64,000 bases of DNA from Edaphobacter flagellatus (lineage in GTDB: Bacteria; Acidobacteriota; Terriglobia; Terriglobales; Acidobacteriaceae): NCBI RefSeq assembly GCF_025264665.1, contig NZ_CP073697.1:4135501-4199500 (forward strand). The letters are read 5' to 3'. The notes below the pieces were generated by a model that was given only the letters and a program-made list of their open reading frames with translations, had not been told where the DNA came from and did not search any database. Position 1 is the first letter of the stretch. Each line of letters starts with the position of its first letter. This document shows, one piece after another, positions 51,068 through 58,807 of this stretch. Both the position numbers and the translations under genes were made by a program.

Positions 51068-52678
51068 ATGGTGAACTCGGCAAGCGTGAAGTCGCTCCTG
51101 GCCAGACTGAGTGATGAGCTCCAGGCGAAGCAGGGAAGTAGTGGAACGACGCTCCCTTCATTTGCTGTGAGCCTGGACGAGAGCTTGCTGGAGATTCCGG
51201 CGCCTGGAGGTTCAACGCTACCTAAGAGCAAAGATTCTGTGGGACGTAGTGATCTTCCCCGTATGAGTGTTCCCGGAAAAGTGGAGCGAAAGAATGATGG
51301 TAGCTCGGAGCGCTTGTCGGAAAACAATCTGCCGCAGGGCGGCCTGAATCATCCCGTGAGCGTACTCTCTTCTGCTCCGATAAAGACGGGTAATGAGGCA
51401 GGCGATCAAATGCCGAGTGATCTAGTAATGCCGGTGACGAAGGCGGGCGGCGATGTAAGTCTTATCGCAATTGCGAAACCCGTTCTTGTTGACGAAAACA
51501 CAAAAATGGATGCGCCTGCGATTGAGCTTCCGCTTGAGCCTCCTGCGGCAAAACCCAGGGATAACAAGGAAGCAACGATATCTGCGCCGAGTGGAAAGGC
51601 GAAGACGATTGGAGAGAAAGCGCACAAGACACGCGAGATCGGGAAGGCGGAGAAGCATGTAGAGGTACAAGGGCACGGCGAGCTGAAAGCTCCGTCTGAA
51701 GGGCAGGCTATTATTGCGCGGAACCAGCAGACCTTCGTGATGGATATTTCAGCGCAGCAAGCCTGCGTCACTGACGATGGTGAGAAGCCCAAAAGCGATG
51801 TGACAAGCAGCATGAAAATCGCAGACGGAACTTTGATGATGCCGCGTAAAGCAGTCGATTCTCCTGCTTCGAACGGTTCCGGCAAGCCAGCAATTCCAAG
51901 GAATGCAGTGGAGATCGTAGCGACTGCGGGAGATGTAGCAAAGGGTGAGAGTGTTGGCGGGCAGCGGCCGAAGCCAGCCATTGAACATGTCGAGGCCAAT
52001 ACCGTGCCGAAAGCCGGCATGCAGATTGAGGGGCCAGATGCTGTCCAAAATGCGCCAGTTATCAATCTGAACGACAGATTGCCGTTTCATATAGTGGCAA
52101 CTGGCGATGGCATTCACAGTGCTACGCAGGCGACGGCGAAAGAGGCATCTACGAACGGGATGCAACAGACGAGTGTGGATGCCAGTTCAGCGCCCCTCGC
52201 GGAGAGAAATACAGGAGCCGTTGAGCATAGAACTCTTTCGGCTACACCTTCGATGCTTGAGGTTGGTGTGGCAAATGGGAGCAATGGCTGGTTGAAGATC
52301 CGGGCGGAGCTGACTGAGTCGGGAGCGGTGAAGGCGGCGTTGTCGTCGAGCTCTGCGAGTGGCCAGGAGATGCTGCATCGTGAGCTGCCGGCACTCTCCG
52401 GATTTCTGGACCAAGAGAGAGTGCCGGTAAGCTCCCTGGTCGTTCATGCGAATGCAATGCCAATGTACGATGCTACGGGGCCGAGCACCTTTGATGGAGC
52501 AGCAGGGCAGCAGGCACCGGGAAATCATGCTGGCGGTAATCATCAGGATCGGCCAAGGGAACTCGGAAGCTTCGATGAGATTCCATTGCCGAAGGATGTA
52601 GGCGAGCTACAGCCGATTGACTTTGTGCAAAGCAGCAACGGCCTGTCGGGCGGGAGCTGGGTGAGTGTAAGGGCTTAA
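51068..52678 (+). CDS. fliK: flagellar hook-length control protein FliK-like
   Basis: About 536 residues. The N-terminal two thirds are low-complexity and Pro/Ser/Lys/Ala-rich, like the molecular-ruler part of FliK. The C-terminal part (LEVGVANGSNGWLKIRAELT, then LHRELPALSGFLDQERVPVS) matches the Flg_hook domain, with the L-x-x-x-L-x-x-[FY]-L-x-x pattern. AGGAGG at 51052-51057 fits ATG 51068; GTG 51059 or 51065 are alternatives. Position just before flgD and flgE supports the call. Confidence 0.82.
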   Translation: MVNSASVKSLLARLSDELQAKQGSSGTTLPSFAVSLDESLLEIPAPGGSTLPKSKDSVGRSDLPRMSVPGKVERKNDGSSERLSENNLPQGGLNHPVSVLSSAPIKTGNEAGDQMPSDLVMPVTKAGGDVSLIAIAKPVLVDENTKMDAPAIELPLEPPAAKPRDNKEATISAPSGKAKTIGEKAHKTREIGKAEKHVEVQGHGELKAPSEGQAIIARNQQTFVMDISAQQACVTDDGEKPKSDVTSSMKIADGTLMMPRKAVDSPASNGSGKPAIPRNAVEIVATAGDVAKGESVGGQRPKPAIEHVEANTVPKAGMQIEGPDAVQNAPVINLNDRLPFHIVATGDGIHSATQATAKEASTNGMQQTSVDASSAPLAERNTGAVEHRTLSATPSMLEVGVANGSNGWLKIRAELTESGAVKAALSSSSASGQEMLHRELPALSGFLDQERVPVSSLVVHANAMPMYDATGPSTFDGAAGQQAPGNHAGGNHQDRPRELGSFDEIPLPKDVGELQPIDFVQSSNGLSGGSWVSVRA

Positions 52679-52717
52679 GCGAATCAGAACAATTTTGTAT
52701 TCAGAGGAAGGATAGAG

Positions 52718-53056
52718 ATGGATTTATCACAGTTGAATTCGATAGCAGGTGCAGGCACATCTGCTGAGCGCGTTGCTTCTGCCCTGGCTCCGCATGCCAG
52801 AGCTTCTACTACAGCGAAGAGTGCGTCTGGCAGTGATAGCTCGTCGAGTAGTTCATCCAGCACGGCAACTGACAACACGACCGTAACGGCGAATGATTTT
52901 TTGACGCTGTTAGTGAGTGAGTTGAAAAACCAGGATCCAACACAGCCTACGGACCCCACGACCTACATTCAGCAGCTTGTTGGCGTGAACAGCCTGCAGC
53001 AGTTGATCCAGATCAATCAGGGCCTGACGAACTTTGAGAAGGCTGTTACAGGGTGA
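52718..53056 (+). CDS. flgD: short hook-capping protein FlgD
   Basis: 112 residues. The conserved FlgD N-terminal block (NDFLTLLVSELKNQDPTQPT, then YIQQLVGVNSLQQLIQIN) is present after a Ser-rich stretch. The gene stops directly after it, so the FlgD_ig and Tudor-like domains of full-length FlgD (about 220 residues) are missing. The downstream sequence is a hairpin and then flgE, so no second half is hidden in frame. Hook capping may be done by this short form or with another protein. Confidence 0.88.
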   Translation: MDLSQLNSIAGAGTSAERVASALAPHARASTTAKSASGSDSSSSSSSSTATDNTTVTANDFLTLLVSELKNQDPTQPTDPTTYIQQLVGVNSLQQLIQINQGLTNFEKAVTG

Positions 53057-53090
53057 AAGCGCCTCCTGATCCATATTCAGGAGACGCTTT
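53056..53090 (+). terminator. hairpin between flgD and flgE
   Basis: AAAGCG-C-CTCCTGA pairs with TCAGGAG-A-CGCTTT around a short loop, starting at the flgD stop. There is no T-run, so partial termination or mRNA protection is more likely than a full stop. Confidence 0.6.
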
Positions 53091-53132
53091 ACGAGATATC
53101 GATTATTTGCAGGAGAACAAGGAGAGAACAGG

Positions 53133-54359
53133 ATGCCATCTTTTTCGATAGCACTTAGCGGTTTGCAGGCCGATTCCGTGTCGCTGAACACCATCGGTAA
53201 TAACCTGGCAAATCTAAATACAACGGCGTTCAAGAAGCAGGGAACGACGTTTGAGGATCTGTTTTATCAGCAGATCGGTACATCGGGCTCGAACAATCCA
53301 CTGCAGGTGGGAGCAGGTACGCGCGTTTCGGGGACAGCTACGAATTTCCTGCAGGGCACGCTGTTGCCAACGGGGAACTCAACGGATATGGCGCTGAGCG
53401 GCGATGGCTTCTTTGTCGTTCAACAGGGCGGACAACAGTCGCTGACACGAGCCGGCGATTTTCAGCTGAGCCAGTCTGGTCAACTGATTACAGGGGATGG
53501 TGCCAGTGTGATGGGATATCCGGTTCAGAACGGCGCGGTAAATGTGAATGCCGGACTGACCCCGATGAACCTTCCGGTTGGTGTGACGCAGGCAGCGCAG
53601 GCAACGCAGAATATCTCAATTACGGCGAACCTGAATGCAGGCGCGACGGTCGGTACGCAGTTCACGACGCCGGTCAAGATCTACGATTCACTTGGACAGA
53701 GTCATGCAATGACGGTGACCTATACCAAGACAGGGTTGAACACGTGGGACTATAGCATTGCTTTGCCTGCGGGTGATGCGACCGGAGCTCCTGTCAATAA
53801 CACAGGAACGATGACCTTCGATTCGAATGGAAATCTGGTGTCGCCGACGGGTTCGATCAACGGTATCAGTTTTCCTTCGTTGACGAACGGTTCCAGCAAT
53901 CTAACCTTTGACTGGAATCTGACAAGCGGCGGTAATCCGACTATTACGCAAACGACGGCGGCTTCGACGACAGGAGCTACCCAGCAGGATGGCTATGCCA
54001 GCGGCAACTACCAGGGCTTCACGGTGGATTCGAGTGGTGTGGTTACGGCTACCTTTGACAACGGACATAAAGCTGTTGTCGGCCAGATCGCCGTCGCTCG
54101 CGTCACCAACACGCAGGGCCTGGTAATGACAGGGCACAACAATTATGCGACGACATCCGCCTCAGGCGATGCGGTGATTGGCGTAGCAGGTACCGGTGGG
54201 CGCGCTTCGATTGAAGACGCAACCTTAGAGCAGTCTAATGTGGACATCGCTCAGGAGTTTTCGGATCTGATCGTGGCACAGCGATCCTTTGAAGCCAACT
54301 CAAAGACGATTACTGCCTTCGATTCAATCACGCAGACGACGCTGGGAATGATCCGGTAG
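53133..54359 (+). CDS. flgE: flagellar hook protein FlgE
   Basis: A 408-residue hook subunit. The N-terminal rod/hook motif is SVSLNTIGNNLANLNTTAFK, hook-domain segments include GDGFFVVQQGG and TPVKIYDSLGQSHAMTVTYT, and the C-terminal coil ends DIAQEFSDLIVAQRSFEANS. The length is normal for a minimal hook. A strong hairpin follows it. Confidence 0.95.
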   Translation: MPSFSIALSGLQADSVSLNTIGNNLANLNTTAFKKQGTTFEDLFYQQIGTSGSNNPLQVGAGTRVSGTATNFLQGTLLPTGNSTDMALSGDGFFVVQQGGQQSLTRAGDFQLSQSGQLITGDGASVMGYPVQNGAVNVNAGLTPMNLPVGVTQAAQATQNISITANLNAGATVGTQFTTPVKIYDSLGQSHAMTVTYTKTGLNTWDYSIALPAGDATGAPVNNTGTMTFDSNGNLVSPTGSINGISFPSLTNGSSNLTFDWNLTSGGNPTITQTTAASTTGATQQDGYASGNYQGFTVDSSGVVTATFDNGHKAVVGQIAVARVTNTQGLVMTGHNNYATTSASGDAVIGVAGTGGRASIEDATLEQSNVDIAQEFSDLIVAQRSFEANSKTITAFDSITQTTLGMIR

Positions 54360-54381
54360 CGCGTTGGGTTGAAGTCGATTG

Positions 54382-54417
54382 ATTGTGGGCGCCGCGCGCA
54401 TATGCGGCGCCCACAAT
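54382..54417 (+). terminator. terminator after flgE
   Basis: ATTGTGGGCGCCGC and GCGGCGCCCACAAT form a 14-bp perfect stem with a short loop, followed by ATTTAAGG. It ends the fliK-flgD-flgE unit. Confidence 0.8.
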
Positions 54418-54479
54418 ATTTAAGGTTTAAGCACACTCCGGAGATCGTAAAAAATCGCTAATCCTTCGTACTCCTAAGA

Positions 54480-54495
54480 TGGCCTGCCAATTGCA
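54480..54495 (+). promoter_or_regulatory. sigma-54 promoter of fliL
   Basis: TGGCCTGCCAATTGCA has the -24 GG and a perfect -12 TTGCA with correct spacing. It predicts a start near 54506, ahead of GAGG at 54511 and the fliL ATG at 54525. The operon that follows runs at least to flhA with overlapping genes. Confidence 0.8.
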
Positions 54496-54524
54496 CTGTC
54501 CAATGGCATTGAGGTCAGGCAAAG

Positions 54525-55064
54525 ATGGCGACGACTCCTACTGTTGTGCAGGAAACCCCAGTCGGGCAGATTAAGCTCCCAGTTCTTTCACTTGTGATCG
54601 CAGTGGTGCTAGGCGTACTTCTCTCCGTTGCAGTTGTCGGAGGAGCGGGGTACTACTTGGTTCATTCTGGGAAACTAAAACTGCAGACTGCCACGCAGCA
54701 GGCTGAGGCTGCCCCAAAGGCTCCTGAGAAGACGCATGCCGTTGTATTGGAGCCGCTAGTGGTGAATCTCGCCGACAGCGCGGGCGGAGCCTATCTGCGT
54801 GCATCCATCACGCTGAATATTGCCGATGCCAAAGGCGGTCCGAAGGACGAGAAGAAGGCAGAAGACGCGAAGGCAGGCAAAGAGACGGACGCAGCTGTGC
54901 GCGATACGGCGCTGACTGTTATGGCGCAGCAGACCTCGGATAGTCTGCTTGCCGCAGATGGGAAAGACCGTTTGAAGCGTGAGCTCAAGGCTGCTCTTGC
55001 TGCACGTAACCCGGATGTCAAAGTGACCGATCTGTTCTTCACAGAATTTCTGGTTCAGCGATAG
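54525..55064 (+). CDS. fliL: flagellar basal-body-associated protein FliL
   Basis: A 179-residue single-pass membrane protein (helix about 20-45, LSLVIAVVLGVLLSVAVVGG). The periplasmic FliL domain begins at VVLEPLVVNLADSAGGAYLR and ends LFFTEFLVQR, as in most FliL. It works at the stator ring to support torque. Confidence 0.93.
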   Translation: MATTPTVVQETPVGQIKLPVLSLVIAVVLGVLLSVAVVGGAGYYLVHSGKLKLQTATQQAEAAPKAPEKTHAVVLEPLVVNLADSAGGAYLRASITLNIADAKGGPKDEKKAEDAKAGKETDAAVRDTALTVMAQQTSDSLLAADGKDRLKRELKAALAARNPDVKVTDLFFTEFLVQR

Positions 55065-55088
55065 GCATTTGGACGGAACGGAGAGGCT

Positions 55089-55421
55089 ATGGCAGAAGCG
55101 GAATTGGTAAGGGTGCCGATGGAAGAGCAGCCAGTGCTGCAGACAACAATTGCACCGGCAGCAAGACCAGGGATAGAGCGCATTGAGCTGCATCCTTCAT
55201 GGCCGGTGCTCGCAGGATTGACGATTCCAATTAGCGCTGAGGTTGTGCTGGCAGATTTTAAGGTACGCCATCTGCTGGCTCTTGAAGCTGGGCAGGTGAT
55301 CGAAAGCAAGTGGCCGGAGACGGAAGATGTGCCGGTCAAGGCAGGCAGTGTCCAGGTGGGGTGGAGCGAGTTTGAAGTTGTAGATCAGCAGCTTCTGGTG
55401 CGGCTGACACGGCTTGCCTAA
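55089..55421 (+). CDS. FliN-like SpoA-domain protein (copy 1)
   Basis: 110 residues. The C-terminal SpoA/FliN domain is clear: ISAEVVLADFKVRHLLALEA, then GQVIESKWPETEDVPVKAGS and the final LLVRLTRLA. FliL is normally followed by fliM, but here a FliN-type protein takes that place, while fliM with a second fliN lies at 61.85-63.15 kb. It may be a switch-complex component or a FliN variant used at the export gate. Confidence 0.85.
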   Translation: MAEAELVRVPMEEQPVLQTTIAPAARPGIERIELHPSWPVLAGLTIPISAEVVLADFKVRHLLALEAGQVIESKWPETEDVPVKAGSVQVGWSEFEVVDQQLLVRLTRLA

Positions 55422-55433
55422 GTGAGATCGACG

Positions 55434-55700
55434 ATGAAAGAGACGGCACAGAGTATGGAGTTGCTGAACGTAGAAGGTGGACTCAAACGGCACGGATTTG
55501 CCGGATGGCTGATTCAGAGATGGAACCTGGGCATAACGTCTCGTCGCGCGAATGTGAAAAAGATGCAATTGCTGGAAACACTGCATGTTGGCAAGAGTCA
55601 GTTGATGTTGCTGCGGTGCGGGGGCGAGCAGTTTCTTGCTGGAGGGGGCGCAGAGGGAATTACAACAATCGTGAAGATTAACGCAGACGAGGTGGAGTGA
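55434..55700 (+). CDS. fliO: FliO-like flagellar protein without an obvious membrane helix
   Basis: 88 residues from ATG 55434 (GTG 55422 and ATG 55455 are alternatives). The C-terminal part, MQLLETLHVGKSQLMLLRCG, then EQFLAGGGAEGITTI, matches the cytoplasmic domain of FliO, and the gene lies directly before fliP. The N-terminal membrane segment present in most FliO proteins is absent in this frame. Its stop overlaps the fliP start. Confidence 0.78.
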   Translation: MKETAQSMELLNVEGGLKRHGFAGWLIQRWNLGITSRRANVKKMQLLETLHVGKSQLMLLRCGGEQFLAGGGAEGITTIVKINADEVE

Positions 55701-56605
55701 TGCGCTTCATGAGGCTGCACCGAACCTGTCTTAGAGTGGCATGCCTGGCTACTCTGCTGGTGGTCGCAGGTGTTTTGCATGCAGAGACGGGTGTTAAAGC
55801 AGCCGAAGGATCGGCCCAGTCGTTCTGGGTGCGACGAAATGCATCTGGCTTACAAGTGGTGCATGCTCGTGCAAAGAAGCTGGCGGGCAAGCCGGTTCGG
55901 CCATCGCGCGAAGCGCAGAATATTACGGAACCACCTGTGCCGAGTCGTGAAAAGCAGTCGATCGAAGACAGCTTGAAAGCGAACAAGAGTACGCCATGGG
56001 CCATCGTCGTGGGACTTACGCTGCTGACGCTTCTGCCTGCACTGCTGCTTTCGATGACTCCGCTGGTGCGCCTGCTTGTGGTCTTTCACTTCCTGCGCCA
56101 GGCGCTTGGAACGCAGACTGCTCCTTCCAACCAGGTGCTGATGGGGCTGGGGTTGATGATGACGTGGTTTTTGATGCAGCCCGTCCTGCTGCAAGTCGAG
56201 CAGCAGGCCGTTGCGCCATATCGCGCAGGCACAATTGCAGGCGAAGACGCGATCACCCGCGGCATTGAGCCGGTGAAGCAGTACATGCTGCGTTATACGC
56301 GCGAAAAGGACTTGTCGGTATTTGCTGCTGCGGGTATGACGGCACGTCCTGCGACGAAAAACGATCTGCCAATTCAAGTGGTTGTTCCCGCTTACATCTT
56401 GAGCGAACTGAAGGCGGGTTTCCAGATCGGCGCCATTCTCTTTCTGCCGTTTTTGCTGGTGGATCTGGTCGTGGCCAGTGTAACGACGTCGATCGGCATG
56501 ATGCAGCTTCCGCCTGTTGTCATCTCTACGCCGCTGAAGATTCTTCTGTTTGTGATGGTGGATGGCTGGAACCTACTGGCAGATCAGCTGATCAAGAGTT
56601 TTTAA
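55700..56605 (+). CDS. fliP: flagellar export gate protein FliP
   Basis: 301 residues: signal peptide (about 8-28), then a soluble N-terminal region of about 65 residues, then four membrane helices with FliP signatures (LSMTPLVRLLVVFHFLRQAL, NQVLMGLGLMMTWFLMQP and PAYILSELKAGFQIGAIL). FliP is the core of the FliPQR secretion pore. The soluble extension after the signal peptide makes it longer than the usual 245 residues. ATG 55700 overlaps the fliO stop by one base. Confidence 0.95.
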   Translation: MRFMRLHRTCLRVACLATLLVVAGVLHAETGVKAAEGSAQSFWVRRNASGLQVVHARAKKLAGKPVRPSREAQNITEPPVPSREKQSIEDSLKANKSTPWAIVVGLTLLTLLPALLLSMTPLVRLLVVFHFLRQALGTQTAPSNQVLMGLGLMMTWFLMQPVLLQVEQQAVAPYRAGTIAGEDAITRGIEPVKQYMLRYTREKDLSVFAAAGMTARPATKNDLPIQVVVPAYILSELKAGFQIGAILFLPFLLVDLVVASVTTSIGMMQLPPVVISTPLKILLFVMVDGWNLLADQLIKSF

Positions 56606-56618
56606 CGAGGGAGTGGCG

Positions 56619-56891
56619 ATGGGTCCTGATCTATCGGTGGAGATTATGCGAAAGGTATTGCTGGAAGCGATGTTATTGAGTGCGCCGCTGTTGATCAGTG
56701 CATGTGTGGTGAGTTTGCTGGTGAGCCTGCTACAGACATTGACCGGAGTGCAGGAACAAACACTGACATCCGTACCACGTTTGGTCACCGTCTTTGTAGT
56801 CACCATGATTTCGATGCCCTGGACCATTCATCGGCTCATCGGATTTACGTTGCGGCTATTCAGCAATGGGTTTCACAAATTTCTAGGATAG
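56619..56891 (+). CDS. fliQ: flagellar export gate protein FliQ
   Basis: 90 residues and two membrane helices. The hallmark is SLLQTLTGVQEQTLTSVPRL followed by TISMPW-type sequence (FVVTMISMPWTIHRL). GAGGGA lies before ATG 56619; GTG 56613 is the longer alternative. Confidence 0.93.
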   Translation: MGPDLSVEIMRKVLLEAMLLSAPLLISACVVSLLVSLLQTLTGVQEQTLTSVPRLVTVFVVTMISMPWTIHRLIGFTLRLFSNGFHKFLG

Positions 56892-56894
56892 AGA

Positions 56895-57677
56895 ATGACT
56901 GCCGATTACGCATCACTTCTTCATGACTGGCCGCAATATATGACGGCGGCGCTGCTGGTGATGATCCGGCTTAGCGGATTGATGGTCTTTGCTCCTGTCT
57001 TCTCGTCGCCGGCCATTGCTCCACGTATTAAAGCCGGATTTGTGTTTGCGATGACGATTTTGCTCGCGCCAGCAGTTGCGGTAATTCCCAATGCGAGAGC
57101 GGAGCTGGATATGACGGCCATATTCGGTGAGATAGGAGTGGGCCTCGTTTTTGGGCTCTCCCTGACGCTGTTGAATGAGGCACTCTTGTTCGCTGGAACG
57201 CTGCTGGGAATAGAGTTCAGCTTCTCGCTGGTGAATCTGATGGATCCCAACTCATCGATTGAGACTCCAGTGCTTGGGCAGATGCTGGGGTGGCTGGGTG
57301 TGTTGGTGATTATCGGTGCTGGATTAGACGGGACGTTACTCACTGCTGTGATGAGAAGTTTTGTAGCGGCACCGGTTGGGCACGCCGTGATGGGGGCAAG
57401 GACAGGGCCTGCGTTGGCTTCGATGGCGAGTGGAATTTTTCTTGCAGGCCTACAGCTTGCAGCACCGGTAATAGCTGCGTCGATGGTTGTCGAGGTGACG
57501 GTGGCAATGGTCTCCAGGCTTTCGCCACAGCTACCGGCGATGGTTGTTGGAATTCCACTGAAGACTCTTGTTTCTTATGTGGTATTGATTGCAAGCCTGG
57601 CGGTATGGCCGTCGTGGATCGAGCGTCACTTCACGGCATTGCTTGATGCGGCGGGAAGGTTGATCGCAACCGCATGA
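56895..57677 (+). CDS. fliR: flagellar export gate protein FliR
   Basis: A 260-residue polytopic protein completing the FliPQR pore. Conserved features include MIRLSGLMVFAPVFSSPAIA, IGVGLVFGLSLTLLNEALLF and LMDPNSSIETPVLGQMLGWL. Its TGA overlaps the flhB ATG. Confidence 0.94.
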   Translation: MTADYASLLHDWPQYMTAALLVMIRLSGLMVFAPVFSSPAIAPRIKAGFVFAMTILLAPAVAVIPNARAELDMTAIFGEIGVGLVFGLSLTLLNEALLFAGTLLGIEFSFSLVNLMDPNSSIETPVLGQMLGWLGVLVIIGAGLDGTLLTAVMRSFVAAPVGHAVMGARTGPALASMASGIFLAGLQLAAPVIAASMVVEVTVAMVSRLSPQLPAMVVGIPLKTLVSYVVLIASLAVWPSWIERHFTALLDAAGRLIATA

Positions 57678-58807
57678 GCGAACAGGGAACAGAGCAGGCA
57701 ACACCACAGCGAAAGAAGAAAGCGCGCGAAAAGGGCGATAGCGTTCGCAGCCGCGAGCTGCTTTCTGCGTTGGCCATGCTGGGAGGAGTATTGGCACTGG
57801 GAGCAATGTCGCCAAGTTTCTTTGCGAACTGGGGCAAAGTCTATCGTGAGAGCCTGCATTCGGCTGCCGTCGGCCAGGTTGCAGGAGAGCGTCAATGGAA
57901 CAGCGCTGTTTTTCAGATGCTTGAGCCGGCTTTGCTACCGATTGGGTTGGTCATGGCAGCCAGTTTTAGTTGCGCACTGTTTGCCGGAGTCGCGCAATCC
58001 GGAGGCATACAGCTGCATCCAAACGCGATTGAGCTGAAGCTGACCCGACTGAATCCGGCGACGAATATTAAGAATATTTTTAGCCTTCGTTCGGCAACCC
58101 GTGTAGTGAAGTCGCTGGTCCCGGCAGCCGTCATGGTGGTTCTGGGATGGGTGGCATTGAAGGCGTTGATGTTGCCGATGCCGGTGATGAGCATGGTTCG
58201 GCTGCCAGCGACGTTTTCGACTGCATACGGACTAGCACTTGATGCGGCCTGGGTGACGCTGGCGTGGTCGGGAATGGACTACGCGATTGAATGGCGAGCC
58301 TGGAATCAGCGCCTGAAGATGACCAAGCAGGAGGTCCGCGAAGAAGCAAAAGAATCCATGGGCAATCCGGAGATCAAGGGCAGAATCCGGCAGATTCAGC
58401 GTGCCATGCGCAGGCGCAAAGTGAAGGCCGATATGTCGCGGGCCAGCGTCGTAATTACGAACCCCACGCATTATGCGGTTGCGCTCGAATTCAGCTTTGA
58501 GAGTATGCAAGCCCCCACCGTGTTGGCGAAGGGACGCGATCTGTGGGCTGCGGAGATTCGTGAAGAAGCCCGATGGGCGGGGGTTCCCATCGTTGAAAAT
58601 CCACCGTTGGCTAGAAGCTTGTATCGCATGGTGGAACCAGGGCAGTCGATCCCATTTGAGCTGTACGCGGCTGTGGCGGGCATTCTGGCATTTCTCTACA
58701 GGCAAAAGGTTGAAGAGAGCATGAGGCGCGAGCGGCAGATGCGACAGAATACTGTGCATCAAGGAACGGCTCAGTTGAGCATGGTTGGATTTGGAGGCGG
58801 TATATGA
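57674..58807 (+). CDS. flhB: flagellar export switch protein FlhB
   Basis: A 377-residue protein with four membrane helices and a cytoplasmic domain. The autocleavage motif NPTH appears in VVITNPTHYAVALEF, after the linker MGNPEIKGRIRQIQRAMRRR. Cleavage between N and P switches export from hook to filament proteins. N terminus EQGTEQATPQRKKKAREKGD is typical. It overlaps flhA by ATGA. Confidence 0.96.
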   Translation: MSEQGTEQATPQRKKKAREKGDSVRSRELLSALAMLGGVLALGAMSPSFFANWGKVYRESLHSAAVGQVAGERQWNSAVFQMLEPALLPIGLVMAASFSCALFAGVAQSGGIQLHPNAIELKLTRLNPATNIKNIFSLRSATRVVKSLVPAAVMVVLGWVALKALMLPMPVMSMVRLPATFSTAYGLALDAAWVTLAWSGMDYAIEWRAWNQRLKMTKQEVREEAKESMGNPEIKGRIRQIQRAMRRRKVKADMSRASVVITNPTHYAVALEFSFESMQAPTVLAKGRDLWAAEIREEARWAGVPIVENPPLARSLYRMVEPGQSIPFELYAAVAGILAFLYRQKVEESMRRERQMRQNTVHQGTAQLSMVGFGGGI

